Source of the DNA: Pseudomonas sp. R76 | GTDB lineage: Bacteria; Pseudomonadota; Gammaproteobacteria; Pseudomonadales; Pseudomonadaceae | Direction: 5' to 3' | Length of the DNA stretch: 64,000 nt | Assembly: GCF_009834565.1 (NCBI RefSeq) | Contig: NZ_CP019428.1 | Location: 744,001 to 808,000 of the forward strand | In this document: positions 57,012-64,000 of the stretch, one piece after another | Position numbering within the stretch: position 1 is the stretch's first letter | How the letters are laid out: the number at the start of each line of letters is the position of its first letter | Made by a program: the position numbers and the translations under genes | The notes under the pieces: model-generated | Seen by the model: only the letters and a program-made list of their open reading frames with translations | Database searches by the model: none | Told to the model about the DNA's origin: nothing

Positions 57012-57056
57012 CCGCTATTCTCATCGCAGGCTCAGTTTGTCTTTTGGAGAAAAACC

Positions 57057-57614
57057 ATGCTTCGTCGCATTGCTGCACTTGCTGTTGTTGTAGTGCTGGG
57101 CGGCTGCCAGACCAATCAGGTCAACCACGACTTTGACGCCAGCCGCGACTTCGGCGCCTACCGCAACTGGGCCTGGAAAGACCCGGCCCTGCAATACCGC
57201 CCGGATGACCCACGGATCAAGAGTGACCTCACCGAGCAACGCATCCGCCAGGCGGTGGGCGAACAACTTGACCAACGCGGCCTGCGGCCTGCAGCGGCGG
57301 GCACCAAGGCTGACTTGACCGTGCAGGCCTACCTGATCGTCGAAGACCGCCAGCAACAAGTCACCACCAACTACGGCGGCGCCTGGGGCGGCCCGTGGAA
57401 TGGCTACTGGGGCGCGCCGATGTACAACGAAACGCGCAACATCACCTACAAGGTGGCAACCATCCAGATCGACTTGCTGGACGGCAAGGACGGCAAACTG
57501 GTGTGGCGCGGCAGTGACGAACAGATGATGGCCAGCTCGCCGAACCCGCAGGATCGCAGCAACGCTATCCGCACCACCGTCACCAAAATCCTCTCCAACT
57601 ACCCACCGCATTAA
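57057..57614 (+). CDS. DUF4136 lipoprotein (copy 2)
   Basis: 185 residues with lipobox LGGCQ (Cys near residue 17). It shares the core of its upstream neighbour: [26 protein letters not shown], a Gly/Trp-rich loop (GGAWGGPWNGYWGAPMY), and IDLLDGKDGKLVWRGS. The pair probably arose by tandem duplication and has diverged a good deal. Role unknown; likely cotranscribed with copy 1. Confidence 0.88.
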   Translation: MLRRIAALAVVVVLGGCQTNQVNHDFDASRDFGAYRNWAWKDPALQYRPDDPRIKSDLTEQRIRQAVGEQLDQRGLRPAAAGTKADLTVQAYLIVEDRQQQVTTNYGGAWGGPWNGYWGAPMYNETRNITYKVATIQIDLLDGKDGKLVWRGSDEQMMASSPNPQDRSNAIRTTVTKILSNYPPH

Positions 57615-57624
57615 CCCCCTCAAT

Positions 57625-57747
57625 GATCGTTCCCACGCTCCGCGTGGGAACGCATCCGAGGACGCTCCGCGTCACATCTCGCAAGGCTTAAATGTCAGGA
57701 CGCGGAGCGTCCGGGGCGGCATTCCCACGCAGAGCGTGGGAACGATC
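57625..57747. repeat. GATCGTTCCCACGC hairpin repeat with attached half REP
   Basis: Begins GATCGTTCCCACGCTCCGCG and ends CGCAGAGCGTGGGAACGATC, with inner GGACGC/GCGTCC arms; same family as 28282-28384 but about 20 bases longer in the centre. It is directly followed by AGCTCCCACAGGGGAT, the outer end of a REP element. The 250 bases between the DUF4136 gene and the tadG remnant hold little else. Confidence 0.9.
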
Positions 57748-57864
57748 AGCTCCCACAGGGGATCTGCTGCAGCCTTTAGCCAGCGCACCTCTCAGGCCTT
57801 GTCTACACTCAACTACACCCCAGGAGAGTAAGCGCTCGGCGACTCGCCGGCACAGGAGTGCTCG

Positions 57865-59127
57865 ATGTCTCCCCGATTTCAGTGCAAGCAGCGCGGCGCC
57901 ATCGGCTTAATGGCCGTCGGCGTATTGGCGGTGGTATTGGCCTTTACCTTGCTGGTGGTCGACAGCGGCCGCCTGTACCTGGAGAAACGCAAGTTGCAGG
58001 GCGTGGCAGACACCGCGGCGCTGGAGGCCGTCAGCCGCAATGGCACCTGCCTGGCGGGCCTCAGTGCGGCGTCTTATGCCGGGCAAAGTGTGGCGCGCAA
58101 TCATTTCGTGGTGGGTAACGGCAACACGCTTGTCACCCAATGTGGCTCCGTCACCACCGGCGCTTCGGGCCAGCGCACGTTCAGCGCCAACCCGGCGCTG
58201 TCGTCGGCTATCCAAGTGGTTGCCAGCAAAACCGTAACGACCAGCGTGGCCGGCGGAATCTGGTCACTGTTTTCCGGCAACTCGGTCAGCCTCAATACGG
58301 TATTGAGCGCTACGGCGGTGGCGGCCAAGCCCACGCCAACCTTGGCCCAGCTGACCATCAACAGCACGTTGGCCAGTGTCGACACCACCAGCTCCAACCT
58401 GTTGAACCCGCTGTTCAGCGGCTTGCTCGGCGGCAACGTCAACCTGACACTCGCCGGCTGGAATGGCCTGCTCAACACCAATATCAGCCTGCTCAGTTAC
58501 CTCGACCAGTTGGCGATCAACCTGGGCGTGTCCGCCGGCAACTACACCCAACTGCTCAACACCAATGTCACTGCCTCGCAGTTGATCCAGGCGGCGATCA
58601 CGGTGCTGACCGCCAACGGTGCGACGGCAGATGTCTTGACCGCCCTGGGCAGCCTGAAAATCGCCGCAATCAACCAGGCGCCACTGACCCTCGGGAAGAT
58701 TCTGCAGCTGCAGACGGGCACCACATCTGCGGCGCTGAATGCCAACTTGCAGGTGTTCCAACTGATTCAGGGCGTGGTGCAACTGTCCAACAGCCAGAGC
58801 GCGGCCGCCGCAACCTTGCCGGTCAGCTTGCTGGGGCTGGCGAATATCACCACCCAAGTGAAAGTGATTCAACCGCCGCAGTTGTCGGCCATCGGCGATC
58901 CGGCGCTTGCCGTCGCCAACCCCACAGGCCCGAATGCGATTTACGTGCGTACCGCCCAGGTTCGCACCCAGGTGACGGTCAGCTTGCCAGTGCTGAGCAG
59001 TCTGTCGGGGCTCACCACGGCGGTGAATAACCTGGTGGGGCCGCTGACGCCGGTGATCAACAGCCTGTTGAGCCTGAACCTGGTGAGCACCATCAACTCG
59101 GCACTGTGCTTGCTGGGGGCCGGCTGC
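57865..59127 (+). pseudogene. tadG: tadG, 3'-truncated and fused to antisense pprA
   Basis: TadG is a minor, membrane-anchored component of the Tad/Flp pilus machine. ATG 57865 has AGGAG six bases upstream. The N-terminal TadG/TadE-like segment is intact: RGAIGLMAVGVLAVVLAFTLLV then DSGRLYLEKRKLQGVADTAALE. Residues 100-421 are Ser/Thr/Asn/Leu-rich, as usual. After residue 421 (LCLLGAGC, codon 59125-59127) the reading becomes an antisense copy of pprA. The frame stays open to 60417 (850 codons), but the last 430 codons look like shadow translation, rich in His, Gln and Arg. The normal C-terminus is therefore missing. In P. aeruginosa tadG lies between pprB and the DUF3613 gene; here it is on the other side of pprA. 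Confidence 0.75.
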
Positions 59128-60309
59128 CAGCACTTGGCCCTGCACGCGATACCAGGTCGGCGGCTGGTCGCTGTTGCCACGGTGGAGGCGCACGCTGGCG
59201 AGCAAGGGCTTGCCAAGGGTTTTCAGGTCACGCAGGCGGCTGTGCAGTTCCTGGCGGTCGGCGGGGTGGATGAGTTCCAGCCAGGCGTCCAGGGGCTGGC
59301 GGGTCGGGGCTTGTTCCGGGCCGAGGTTGCGCATCAATTGGGGCGCGAGTTGGATCTCGCCGCTGGCCGGCAACAACTCGAACCAGCCAGTGCCCAGCAA
59401 GCCTTGCAGGGCTTCCAGGCGCTCCAATTGTTGATGATGGCGTTGTTCGCGCAGGCGGCTGAGCAGTGGCACAGCGAGGGCGGCGGCGAGGTTCAGCCAG
59501 TCGCGGTCGCGCATCTGCGGCTGGCCGCTGTAGGCCCCGCACAGCAGCCACGCGGCCACGCCTTGGCCATCGCGATACGGCACCAGAAAGCCATCGGCAT
59601 TGCCGAACACGCTGTGCAAGCGCGGGTGCTCGCCGCGCCCATAAGGCGCCTGCAAGCTCAGCGGCGTGGTGCCGTTGAGGCTGTCCAGGCACGTACCGAG
59701 GCGCTGCCCGTTGTGCCAGAACATCGGCGCATCATGGTTGGCGTACTGGCTGTAGATGATCCAGCCCTGGTCTTCCTGATCGAGCAACGCGAGGGCCACA
59801 CACGGGATGCGCCAGCGCTGTGCCACGCTGGCCAGTTGTTCGTTGAACACCTCAGGCAATCGGCTGAGGCTGCACACGCGCAGGTGCTCACTCACCAGGC
59901 TGGTCAGTTGCTGATTCTGTTCACGCTGCTCGGCCAGGTGGCGGCCATTGAGCAAGTCGCCGATATCCATGGCATGCAGCAACCAGCCGCTGTCGTGGGC
60001 TTCAATCGTGCCGCGGGTCTGCAGGATTTGCCCGGCGACGCCCTGGAAATCCAGGTCGAGGCTGTGGCGCTGCCAATCGGCGGGCACGCCTTCAACCGTC
60101 AGCGCACTATGGGGGCACAGCAGGTCTTGCAGGTACGGCGAGTCGGCGTACTGCGCCAACTGCTGGCGCAGCGTGCCGCTGATGTCGAGCACACGGCCTT
60201 GCGCGTCCAAATGCACCTGCAACCCGGCAGACGCCGGTGCCGGTGTGTCGACGGCCAGCGCGCTGCTGCGGCCGAGCAGGCGCCCGAAAAGTTTGTCGCC
60301 CGAGGTCAA
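59128..60309 (-). pseudogene. pprA: pprA sensor kinase, 3'-truncated: sensor half only
   Basis: The first 394 residues of a PprA-like sensor kinase. ATG 60309 overlaps the stop of the tadF-like gene (ATGA). A GAF-like domain spans about residues 145-290 (IPCVALALLDQEDQGWIIYS; GFLVPYRDGQGVAAWLLCGA) and a PAS domain about residues 300-394 (TGWFELLPASGEIQLAPQLM; HPADRQELHSRL; WYRVQGQVL). The histidine-kinase and ATPase domains are absent. Beyond the junction the frame stays open to 58264, antisense to tadG. Without the kinase core this product could not phosphorylate PprB. Identity rests on the neighbours (tadF-like, fppA, pprB). Confidence 0.75.
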
Positions 60310-60743
60310 AACTGCAGGCTCGAGGTGGCCTGCAGCGTCGCCGGCAACTGCGGCACGGTGCCGATGCCGGGCAGGACAATAAAGGGCATCACCGCCTGCA
60401 GGTTGGCCGTGGGGTAGTTGATTTGCACAGACAGCAAGCCGCCGACGAAGGTGGTGGTGACTTGGTTGGCGTTAAATTTGTACGTGGAGGGAATCCACAC
60501 CAAGCGGTTGATGACGGCGGCTTTGGCAGTGCTTTGCACGGCGGCCTGATAGCCGGTCATGGTGGGGTCCAGCGCCACGCTCAGGCGCACGGCTTCGGCG
60601 GTGGCCTGGTTGAACGACTGCAACAGCAGCAGCGGCAGGCTATAGCTGACCATGCCGTAGAACACGGCGAAAAAAATCACGAACACAGCAATGAACTCGA
60701 TTGCTGCCGCGCCTTTTTGCTTCTTCGGGAGGCTTGTTCTCAT
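60306..60743 (-). CDS. tadF: TadE/TadF-like pseudopilin
   Basis: 145 residues from ATG 60743 (a GTG one codon earlier is possible). A short basic leader (RTSLPKKQKG) is followed by AAAIEFIAVFVIFFAVFYGM, the TadE-like prepilin helix with the conserved Glu; cleavage after Gly by the FppA peptidase is expected. The rest is a small periplasmic domain. It corresponds by position to PA4294 beside pprA. It is upstream of the pprA remnant with overlapping stop and start, and divergent from fppA. Confidence 0.82.
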   Translation of the reverse strand: MRTSLPKKQKGAAAIEFIAVFVIFFAVFYGMVSYSLPLLLLQSFNQATAEAVRLSVALDPTMTGYQAAVQSTAKAAVINRLVWIPSTYKFNANQVTTTFVGGLLSVQINYPTANLQAVMPFIVLPGIGTVPQLPATLQATSSLQF

Positions 60744-60815
60744 CACCGCGTCTACCCTGACGGCTACTACTTGATATCAGCATAGAATCAATCGGCAAAA
60801 AGGGATGTTTTTTAC

Positions 60816-61289
60816 GTGATCCATGGCGCAGTGGTGGTGGTGTGGTTGGTGCTGTGTGCGGTGCAGGATATTCGGCAGCGATTGCTCGCCAATCGCCTGA
60901 CGCTGGGCGCTGCGCTGTTGGCGTTGATCTATGCGCTGTGGACGGGCAGCACCTGGCTGGGTGCGCCAGCCGGGCAAGGTTTTCTGGCGTTTCTTCTGGC
61001 GCTGCTGCTGACCTTGCCGGGTTACGCCCTCGGCCGCCTGGGCGCGGGCGATGTGAAGCTGCTCGCGGCATTGGCGCTGGCGTCGGATGCCGAGTACCTG
61101 CTGTGGTCGTTTGTAGGGGCTACGGTGGCCAATGGGCTGTGGATTTTATGCGCGCCAAAACTAATCCCGCTTATGAGTCATGGGCTTAAGAAGGGCATGG
61201 GTTATCTGGTGGCGGAGCCGTCAAAAAAACTGCCATTTGCGCCGTTTCTGCTGGTGGGTTTTGCCGCTGCCTGGTTTTGGATCCATTAG
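60816..61289 (+). CDS. fppA: Flp prepilin peptidase FppA (TadV/CpaA type)
   Basis: A 157-residue type IV aspartyl prepilin peptidase of the small, single-domain A24A class that processes the Flp pilin and TadE/F pseudopilins. Both catalytic aspartates are present: AVQDIRQ near residue 18 and LGAGDVKLLAALAL (GxGD motif) near residue 79. Five to six membrane helices. The start is GTG 60816 (MIHGAVVVVWLVL) with AGGGA upstream. It is followed by pprB on the same strand after a 126-base gap. Confidence 0.93.
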   Translation: MIHGAVVVVWLVLCAVQDIRQRLLANRLTLGAALLALIYALWTGSTWLGAPAGQGFLAFLLALLLTLPGYALGRLGAGDVKLLAALALASDAEYLLWSFVGATVANGLWILCAPKLIPLMSHGLKKGMGYLVAEPSKKLPFAPFLLVGFAAAWFWIH

Positions 61290-61308
61290 TCGCCAGCGGG
61301 TATTAACG

Positions 61309-61355
61309 CTATGTACATAGTCGGAAAGTACGTCTACGTTTAATACATAGATGTA
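61309..61355. promoter_or_regulatory. Pair of palindromes in the pprB promoter region
   Basis: A perfect 12-base palindrome CTATGTACATAG (61309-61320) and a second TACAT-AG-ATGTA (61344-61355) share the half-site ATGTA/TACAT. Their centres are 35 bases apart and they lie 60-107 bases upstream of the pprB start. The stretch is AT-rich compared with its surroundings. A regulator is not identified; PprB itself or another LuxR-type dimer is a guess. Confidence 0.5.
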
Positions 61356-61415
61356 CGGGATTATGTGTCGTAAAGGATCAGTCAAACATTTGGCTTGCTA
61401 GGCATGGAGTAGCGC

Positions 61416-62198
61416 GTGAACAAGCTTACCTCTGCGGTAAAAGTGCTCGTTGTCGATGATCAACCGCTGATCGTGGAAGAGCTCTGTGAATTTCTTGAAA
61501 GCAGCGGTTTCCGCTGTGTCCCGTGTGAATCCAGCCAACAGGCCTTGAAGCGTTTCAGCGAAGACGCCGAGATCGGCCTGGTGCTCTGCGACCTGCACAT
61601 GCCGGACATGGACGGCATCGAGCTGGTCCAGGCCCTGCAAAAGGTCGCCGGTAAACAGCGTGCCTTCGAGGCGATCATGTTGACCGGCCGCGCCGACAAG
61701 CAGGATGTGATCAAAGCCCTGCGTGCGGGGATCGCGGACTATTACCAGAAACCCATCAACCTCGATGAATTGCTCGAAGGCTTGCAGCGCCAGGAAGCGG
61801 CGTTGCAAGAGCGCAAGAAGGACCTGCAACTGGGCAACTTGAACCAGAAGCTGCAGTTCCTTTCCGAGTCGATCAACGACCTGTACCAGGACCTCGACAA
61901 AGTGCGCAGCAGCCGGCCTGGGATGGACGGTGAAGAACTCTCGGCCGAGGACGCGGGGGCGGTGGAGATTCCGGCGATCTTCAACCAGTTGTCGCCGCGC
62001 CAATTGGACGTCGCACGGCTGGTGGGGAAAGGGCAGACCAACTATCAGATTGCCTGTGAATTGGGCATTACTGAAAACACCGTGAAGTTGTATGTGTCCC
62101 AGGTGCTGCGCTTGACGCACATGCATAACCGCACGCAACTGGCGTTGGCGTTGTCGCCGAATAATTCTGCGTTGCGTCAGCGGGTAACTGCACACTGA
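61416..62198 (+). CDS. pprB: LuxR-type response regulator PprB
   Basis: A 260-residue two-component regulator that in P. aeruginosa turns on the Tad pilus, CupE and BapA genes. Receiver domain: VLVVDDQPLIVEELCEF, phospho-acceptor Asp in LVLCDLHMPDMDG, MLTGRADKQD and YQKPIN, all residues intact. A coiled-coil-like linker (residues 125-170) leads to the C-terminal LuxR helix-turn-helix: LSPRQLDVARLVGKGQTNYQIA and ITENTVKLYVSQVL. The start is GTG 61416 with GGAG upstream. Its partner kinase gene pprA is truncated in this window. Confidence 0.92.
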   Translation: MNKLTSAVKVLVVDDQPLIVEELCEFLESSGFRCVPCESSQQALKRFSEDAEIGLVLCDLHMPDMDGIELVQALQKVAGKQRAFEAIMLTGRADKQDVIKALRAGIADYYQKPINLDELLEGLQRQEAALQERKKDLQLGNLNQKLQFLSESINDLYQDLDKVRSSRPGMDGEELSAEDAGAVEIPAIFNQLSPRQLDVARLVGKGQTNYQIACELGITENTVKLYVSQVLRLTHMHNRTQLALALSPNNSALRQRVTAH

Positions 62199-62211
62199 TT
62201 TTGCAACAAAT

Positions 62212-62298
62212 GTGGGAGCGGGCTTGCCCGCGATAGCGGTAGATCAGTCACAGATACAGTGGCTGACACTCCGTCATCGCGGGCAAGCCCGCTCCCAC
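62212..62298. repeat. REP doublet (CGGGCTTGCCCGCGA type)
   Basis: Arms GTGGGAGCGGGCTTGCCCGCGA and its complement face each other around ATCAGTCACAGATACAGTGG-like centre sequence. It lies between the convergent pprB and DUF3613 genes, the place where tadG is found in P. aeruginosa. Confidence 0.94.
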
Positions 62299-62327
62299 AT
62301 TTAGAGAGTGGCCTGGCAGAAATTTAC

Positions 62328-62600
62328 TCAATTACTCCCTTCGGTTTTCCCGCCCACCTTCTGCTCGAAATACTCCGGAATCGGATACTTGTAGCTGTCC
62401 AAAAACCGCTGGTTGGCTTTGTCGCGTTCGGCCGCCGAGGCTTTCTGTGGCTTCTGCGATGCGGCGCTGCCCGTGGACTGCAACGTCAACCATTGCTCGG
62501 TGAGCGCCTGCTGCGGTGACGACGGGCCGGGTTCTATGGCCATGACGCTCATGGGCAACGCGAGCACGGCCAGGCTGGCGAGATAAGGCATGTTCATCAT
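62328..62600 (-). CDS. DUF3613 protein of the Tad locus
   Basis: 90 residues from ATG 62600, which overlaps the tadD stop (TGATG); an ATG one codon later is also possible. A signal peptide (MNMPYLASLAVLALPMSVMA) is followed by a short polar domain: SPQQALTEQWLTLQSTGSAA and DKANQRFLDSYKYPIPEYFE, the DUF3613 pattern as I remember it. Small periplasmic protein of unknown function found in Pseudomonas Tad loci. It is the last gene of the minus-strand tad operon here. Confidence 0.85.
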   Translation of the reverse strand: MMNMPYLASLAVLALPMSVMAIEPGPSSPQQALTEQWLTLQSTGSAASQKPQKASAAERDKANQRFLDSYKYPIPEYFEQKVGGKTEGSN

Positions 62601-63322
62601 CAATTCCTCGGGTTGCTTGCGGCGCCACTGACGGCGGCGACTTGATCCTTGGCCTTGGCCACAGGTGCGCTTGAGCCCTTGAGTTTCTCGGCGCGGGCCT
62701 GGGCTTCAGTGACTTGTTCGGGGCTCAAGCTCATCTGGCTGACCAGTTGCGCCGCCTGTTTCCAGTTGTCCTGATAGATCAGCAGGGTCACCAGGTTGAC
62801 CGCGGCCAATGGGTCGCTCTGCTTGAGTTCCATGGCGGTCATGAATTCAAAGCGCGCGTCTTCCAGGCGCAGTTGGTTGAGGTAGACCACGCCCAGGTCA
62901 TTGCGGATTTTCTCGTCGGTGGGCGCCAGCCGGGCCGCGCGTTGCAAGTGGGCCATGGCTTGCCCGTTATCGCCCTTGGCCGAGGCGATTTGCCCCAGGC
63001 CGTGTTCGCCTTCGGCGGCCATGCAGGTGCCGATCAGGCTGCGGTACAACGGCTCGGCTTCGCTGCGCCCGAGCAGGCGATAAGCCTTGGCCTGGCGCAG
63101 GCGTACCTGGGGCAGATTCGCCGGCAGGCTTTGCAAGTTGGCGAGGCTGGCGTGCAGCTTGCCGTCGCCGGCCATTTCATCGGCCAGGTTCAACGACAGT
63201 TCCTGTTCGGAGCTGGGCTTGGGGCAACTGCCGGTGGCCAACAACGTGTCCCACGGGGCTTGGCCGTTGGTGGCACAACCGCCCAGCAGCAACAGGCTAC
63301 AACCGGCTATCAAGGCTCTCAT
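62600..63322 (-). CDS. tadD: Tad pilus assembly lipoprotein TadD (TPR)
   Basis: 240 residues. The lipobox LLGGCAT (Cys near residue 16) is followed by tetratricopeptide-like repeats between residues 70 and 190 (AEGEHGLGQIASAKGDNGQA; AARLAPTDEKIRNDLGVVYL; DARFEFMTAMELKQSDPLAA). TadD is a periplasmic-side lipoprotein needed for Flp pilus assembly. It lies ten bases after tadC and overlaps the DUF3613 gene. Confidence 0.9.
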   Translation of the reverse strand: MRALIAGCSLLLLGGCATNGQAPWDTLLATGSCPKPSSEQELSLNLADEMAGDGKLHASLANLQSLPANLPQVRLRQAKAYRLLGRSEAEPLYRSLIGTCMAAEGEHGLGQIASAKGDNGQAMAHLQRAARLAPTDEKIRNDLGVVYLNQLRLEDARFEFMTAMELKQSDPLAAVNLVTLLIYQDNWKQAAQLVSQMSLSPEQVTEAQARAEKLKGSSAPVAKAKDQVAAVSGAASNPRN

Positions 63323-63332
63323 CGGGCGCTCC

Positions 63333-64000
63333 TCATAAGTTACTCAAGGCTCGGGTGATGCCGATAAACGCCGGCCCCCCGAGCACGATCAGCAAGGCGG
63401 GAAACAAAAACACCATCATCACGACGGACATTTTTGCCGACATCTTCGAGACGAATTCCTGGATGCGTGTAAGGCGTCGGTCATCAAGCAATTGCTTGAG
63501 CGACAGCAACGATTTCATCGCGCCGCCGCCTTGCTGAACCAGTTGCTGGAGGATGGTGCAGGTGTCGGTAAATTCATCCACGGCCAGCAGGCGGGCGGTC
63601 TTGCCCAGCTCCTCGCTCAGCTCCAGGCCGGAGTCGACCCGTGTGAGGATCAGGCGCAGTTCAAAGGTCAGCGCCGGCAACAGACGTTGCGCTTCAGTGC
63701 TCAATACGCGCAGCGCTTGTTCAACCGCCATGCCGGACTCGAACAGAATGCGCAGCAGCGGAATGAAGGTCGACACCTCGCGGGAGATCCGCTGCTGCCG
63801 CGCCTTGGCCGCCCTGGCCAGGATGCGTTTGGGCAGCAGGTAGCCGATGCCCAGGGCCAACAGCGGCGCCAGCCACGGCGAAGCGGCGTGAGGAAAGAGT
63901 AATTGCTGGCCCACCAAGGTAACCACCAACAGCAGCAACGGCGTGCCGACCTGGAAGGCAGCGAACATCGAGCGCTGGTTGGCTTTGCGCCAGCCGACGC
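63333..64000 (-). CDS. tadC: Tad pilus inner-membrane platform protein TadC (partial)
   Basis: A type II secretion system F-domain protein. The frame runs past the right edge (WRKANQRSMFAAFQVG continues across the first internal Met at 63968), so the N-terminus is outside the window and about 222 residues are seen. Two hydrophobic segments at the start (LLLLVVTLVGQQLLF; LAPLLALGIGYLLP) are followed by the T2SSF domain (FIPLLRILFESGMAVEQALR; EELGKTARLLAVDEF; LVQQGGGAMKSLLSL) and a C-terminal helix (SVVMMVFLFPALLIVLGGPA). With TadB it forms the base of the pilus machine. Confidence 0.93.
   Translation of the reverse strand, partial: VGWRKANQRSMFAAFQVGTPLLLLVVTLVGQQLLFPHAASPWLAPLLALGIGYLLPKRILARAAKARQQRISREVSTFIPLLRILFESGMAVEQALRVLSTEAQRLLPALTFELRLILTRVDSGLELSEELGKTARLLAVDEFTDTCTILQQLVQQGGGAMKSLLSLKQLLDDRRLTRIQEFVSKMSAKMSVVMMVFLFPALLIVLGGPAFIGITRALSNL

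Noticed and set aside
57865..60417. A single genuine 850-residue gene
   Set aside because: Residues after 421 have shadow composition and lie opposite a clear GAF-PAS sensor sequence in the same codon register, so only the 5' half is treated as tadG.

Overview
The window is chromosomal DNA of a Pseudomonas of the fluorescens group. Evidence: high GC; ten REP elements of the GTGGGAGC-TGGCTTGCC-TGCGA / GTGGGAGCGGGCTTGCTCGCGA kind plus one half element; two copies of the GATCGTTCCCACGC hairpin repeat; and a housekeeping block (retS-purD-purH-fis-dusB-DUF3426-prmA-accC-accB-aroQ-ctpL-gcbA-DUF2333-nudix-SUI1-speA) in the order I remember for P. aeruginosa PA4856 down to PA4839. I see no rRNA, tRNA, CRISPR array, insertion sequence or prophage.

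Layout. 1-0.8 kb: urtA (urea ABC transporter binding protein, cut by the window edge), with a sigma-54 type promoter. 1.0-5.6 kb: a giant cytoplasmic-looking protein built from seven JAB/DUF4329-like repeats. 5.6-10.7 kb: a TonB receptor plus a complete BtuCDF-type ABC importer, with a Zur-like box in front of the receptor (like PA2911-PA2914). 10.8-15.8 kb: a copper-handling set (DUF2946, PCuAC, DUF2946, OprC receptor, PepSY membrane protein). 16.1-22.4 kb: two divergent cobalamin (corrin ring) operons, cobL-cobK and cobG-cobH-cobI-cobJ. 22.6-24.0 kb: an unrecognised gene and marC. 24.1-44.9 kb: the conserved retS-to-speA block covering GacS control, purine synthesis, Fis, fatty acid initiation, chemotaxis, c-di-GMP synthesis and polyamine synthesis. 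45.0-57.6 kb: alpha/beta hydrolase, MATE pump, alpha-2-macroglobulin with PBP1C, a MazG-like protein, CmoM, and two DUF4136 lipoproteins. 57.9-64.0 kb: one end of a Tad/Flp pilus locus (tadG remnant, pprA remnant, tadF-like, fppA, pprB, DUF3613, tadD, tadC cut by the window edge).

How the genes work together. Three metal or cofactor units sit side by side: Zur-linked metallophore uptake, copper capture and delivery, and corrin synthesis. The alpha-2-macroglobulin (thioester CLEQ, inner-membrane lipoprotein signal) and PBP1C form the known periplasmic defence and repair pair. RetS and GcbA both act on the planktonic-to-biofilm switch, and the Tad locus supplies a surface pilus.

The most striking anomaly is in the Tad locus. 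The 3' parts of the convergent tadG and pprA genes both appear to be missing, and the two remnants are joined tail to tail near 59,127, so each reading frame runs on as an antisense shadow of the other. The sensor kinase has lost its catalytic half while its partner regulator pprB is intact. Other notable points are the seven-fold JAB-like repeat protein and a penicillin-binding protein whose N-terminus is encoded by half a REP element.
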